A stretch of DNA of 64,000 bases from Herpetosiphon llansteffanensis (GTDB taxonomy: Bacteria; Chloroflexota; Chloroflexia; Chloroflexales; Herpetosiphonaceae), in assembly GCF_003205875.1 (NCBI RefSeq), contig NZ_PUBZ01000090.1, forward strand, positions 1 through 64,000. The letters are read 5' to 3'. Below the pieces are notes generated by a model that did not search any database, was not told the DNA's origin, and saw only the letters and a program-made list of their open reading frames with translations. This document shows, one piece after another, positions 63,457-64,000 of this stretch (the first letter of the stretch is position 1; each line of letters begins with the position of its first letter). The position numbers and the translations under genes were made by a program.

Positions 63457-64000
63457 CTAGCTATATTTGGCAAGAATGTTGTGACTATAGTTCCATAATT
63501 CACGTGCTAAATCATCGGCGGCTGGTGGCAGTTGAAGCCGCATGGGGGTTGTTTTGTGCCAATGCACTCCCTCATGAGGTTGATTAACGAGCTGCGTGAA
63601 ATAGCTACTGGCTTGGGCTGGCGATTGACCAAACAAATTCACTACTACCCGCACTGGCAACGCCATATGCTTAAATAAATTAGTACGAACCATGCCTGGA
63701 TAGCACGTATGGATGCGTAGCGTTGGCTGGTTTTTGGCTAGCTGCCGAGCATATAAATCAAGTGCTAATCCCGCCTTTAACGCCGCTCGAAAGCCTTTTT
63801 CGATCCTTTGCCAAGCGGTTGAGGCATTTTTATAACGTCCATTCCCACTAACCATCACCAAGCTAGCATTGGCACTCAATAGTGGTAGTAATTGTTGGGA
63901 TAAGCTAAATTTGCTCAGATAATTGGTAGCAAATAGGGTTTCAAAGCCTTCGCTCGTAACGAGAGGTGTTGGTTTTGAGCCAATGCCACCAGCACACAGA
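63457..64000 (-). CDS. SDR-family oxidoreductase, N-terminal part beyond the window
   Basis: The frame is open to the window edge and so is partial: the 5' end lies beyond 64000. Visible are CAGGIGS (in place of NNAG), a helix FETLFATNYLSKFSLSQQLL with the conserved N-x3-F, then the serine strand LVMVSGNGRY, and the region around KAGLALDLYARQLA. The PGMVRTNLF block is typical of the retinol dehydrogenase/WW-domain oxidoreductase subgroup. The usual YxxxK is displaced or altered (YKNAST), so activity is not certain. The substrate is unknown. Confidence 0.75.
   Translation of the reverse strand, partial: LCAGGIGSKPTPLVTSEGFETLFATNYLSKFSLSQQLLPLLSANASLVMVSGNGRYKNASTAWQRIEKGFRAALKAGLALDLYARQLAKNQPTLRIHTCYPGMVRTNLFKHMALPVRVVVNLFGQSPAQASSYFTQLVNQPHEGVHWHKTTPMRLQLPPAADDLARELWNYSHNILAKYS

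Overview
The window looks like a chromosomal segment of a Chloroflexota bacterium, most likely Herpetosiphon or a close relative. This is inferred from about 50% GC, a secretome rich in parallel beta-helix, Pro/Thr-rich and lipoprotein products, DUF5667-linked sigma factor, KimA-type permeases, and long AT/CT-rich mosaic repeats between genes. There is no phage, integrase, transposase or CRISPR array. Most of the sequence is ordinary chromosome with about 50 protein genes on both strands.

Layout. 258-2711: membrane metallophosphoesterase and ClC-type channel. 2787-3054 (minus): two tRNA-like genes whose 3' half lies upstream of the 5' half, the most unusual feature of the window. 3540-11570 (minus): a tightly coupled eight-gene operon for ABC-dependent surface polysaccharide (Wzm, Wzt, two GT4, one GT9, two methyltransferases, a heptose-7-phosphate kinase). 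12031-25441: RidA, a frameshifted secreted esterase, an MmyB-like regulator, a 1,476-residue secreted beta-helix protein, an M23 peptidase, a degenerate lipoamide acyltransferase-like protein, and an ECF sigma factor with its membrane partner. 25999-35228: acyl-CoA enzymes, DinB-like protein, guaB with an attenuator-like leader, an LCP protein, a His-rich mini-protein, tsaD and mutM. 35287-44076: two large secreted proteins and two KimA-like potassium transporter paralogues. 44224-57209: a subtilase-FHA fusion, metallophosphoesterase with a 51-residue companion, small-molecule and DNA-repair enzymes. 57556-60508: a tandem lipoprotein pair. 60980-63031: modA and modB without modC. The window ends inside an SDR gene.

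Co-operation. The polysaccharide operon is a self-contained export and decoration module: Wzm/Wzt move the chain, the glycosyltransferases build it and the methyltransferases may cap or modify it. The two acyl-CoA enzymes can act in sequence in beta-oxidation or butyrate/crotonyl-CoA metabolism. The LCP protein, M23 peptidase and PGRP-like protein all point to cell-wall handling. Many genes share an extended -10 promoter of the form TGnTATAAT, TGnTACAAT or TGnTATGCT, and most transcription units end in strong hairpins. Several convergent gene pairs are separated by a GC-rich inverted-repeat element of about 130 bases.
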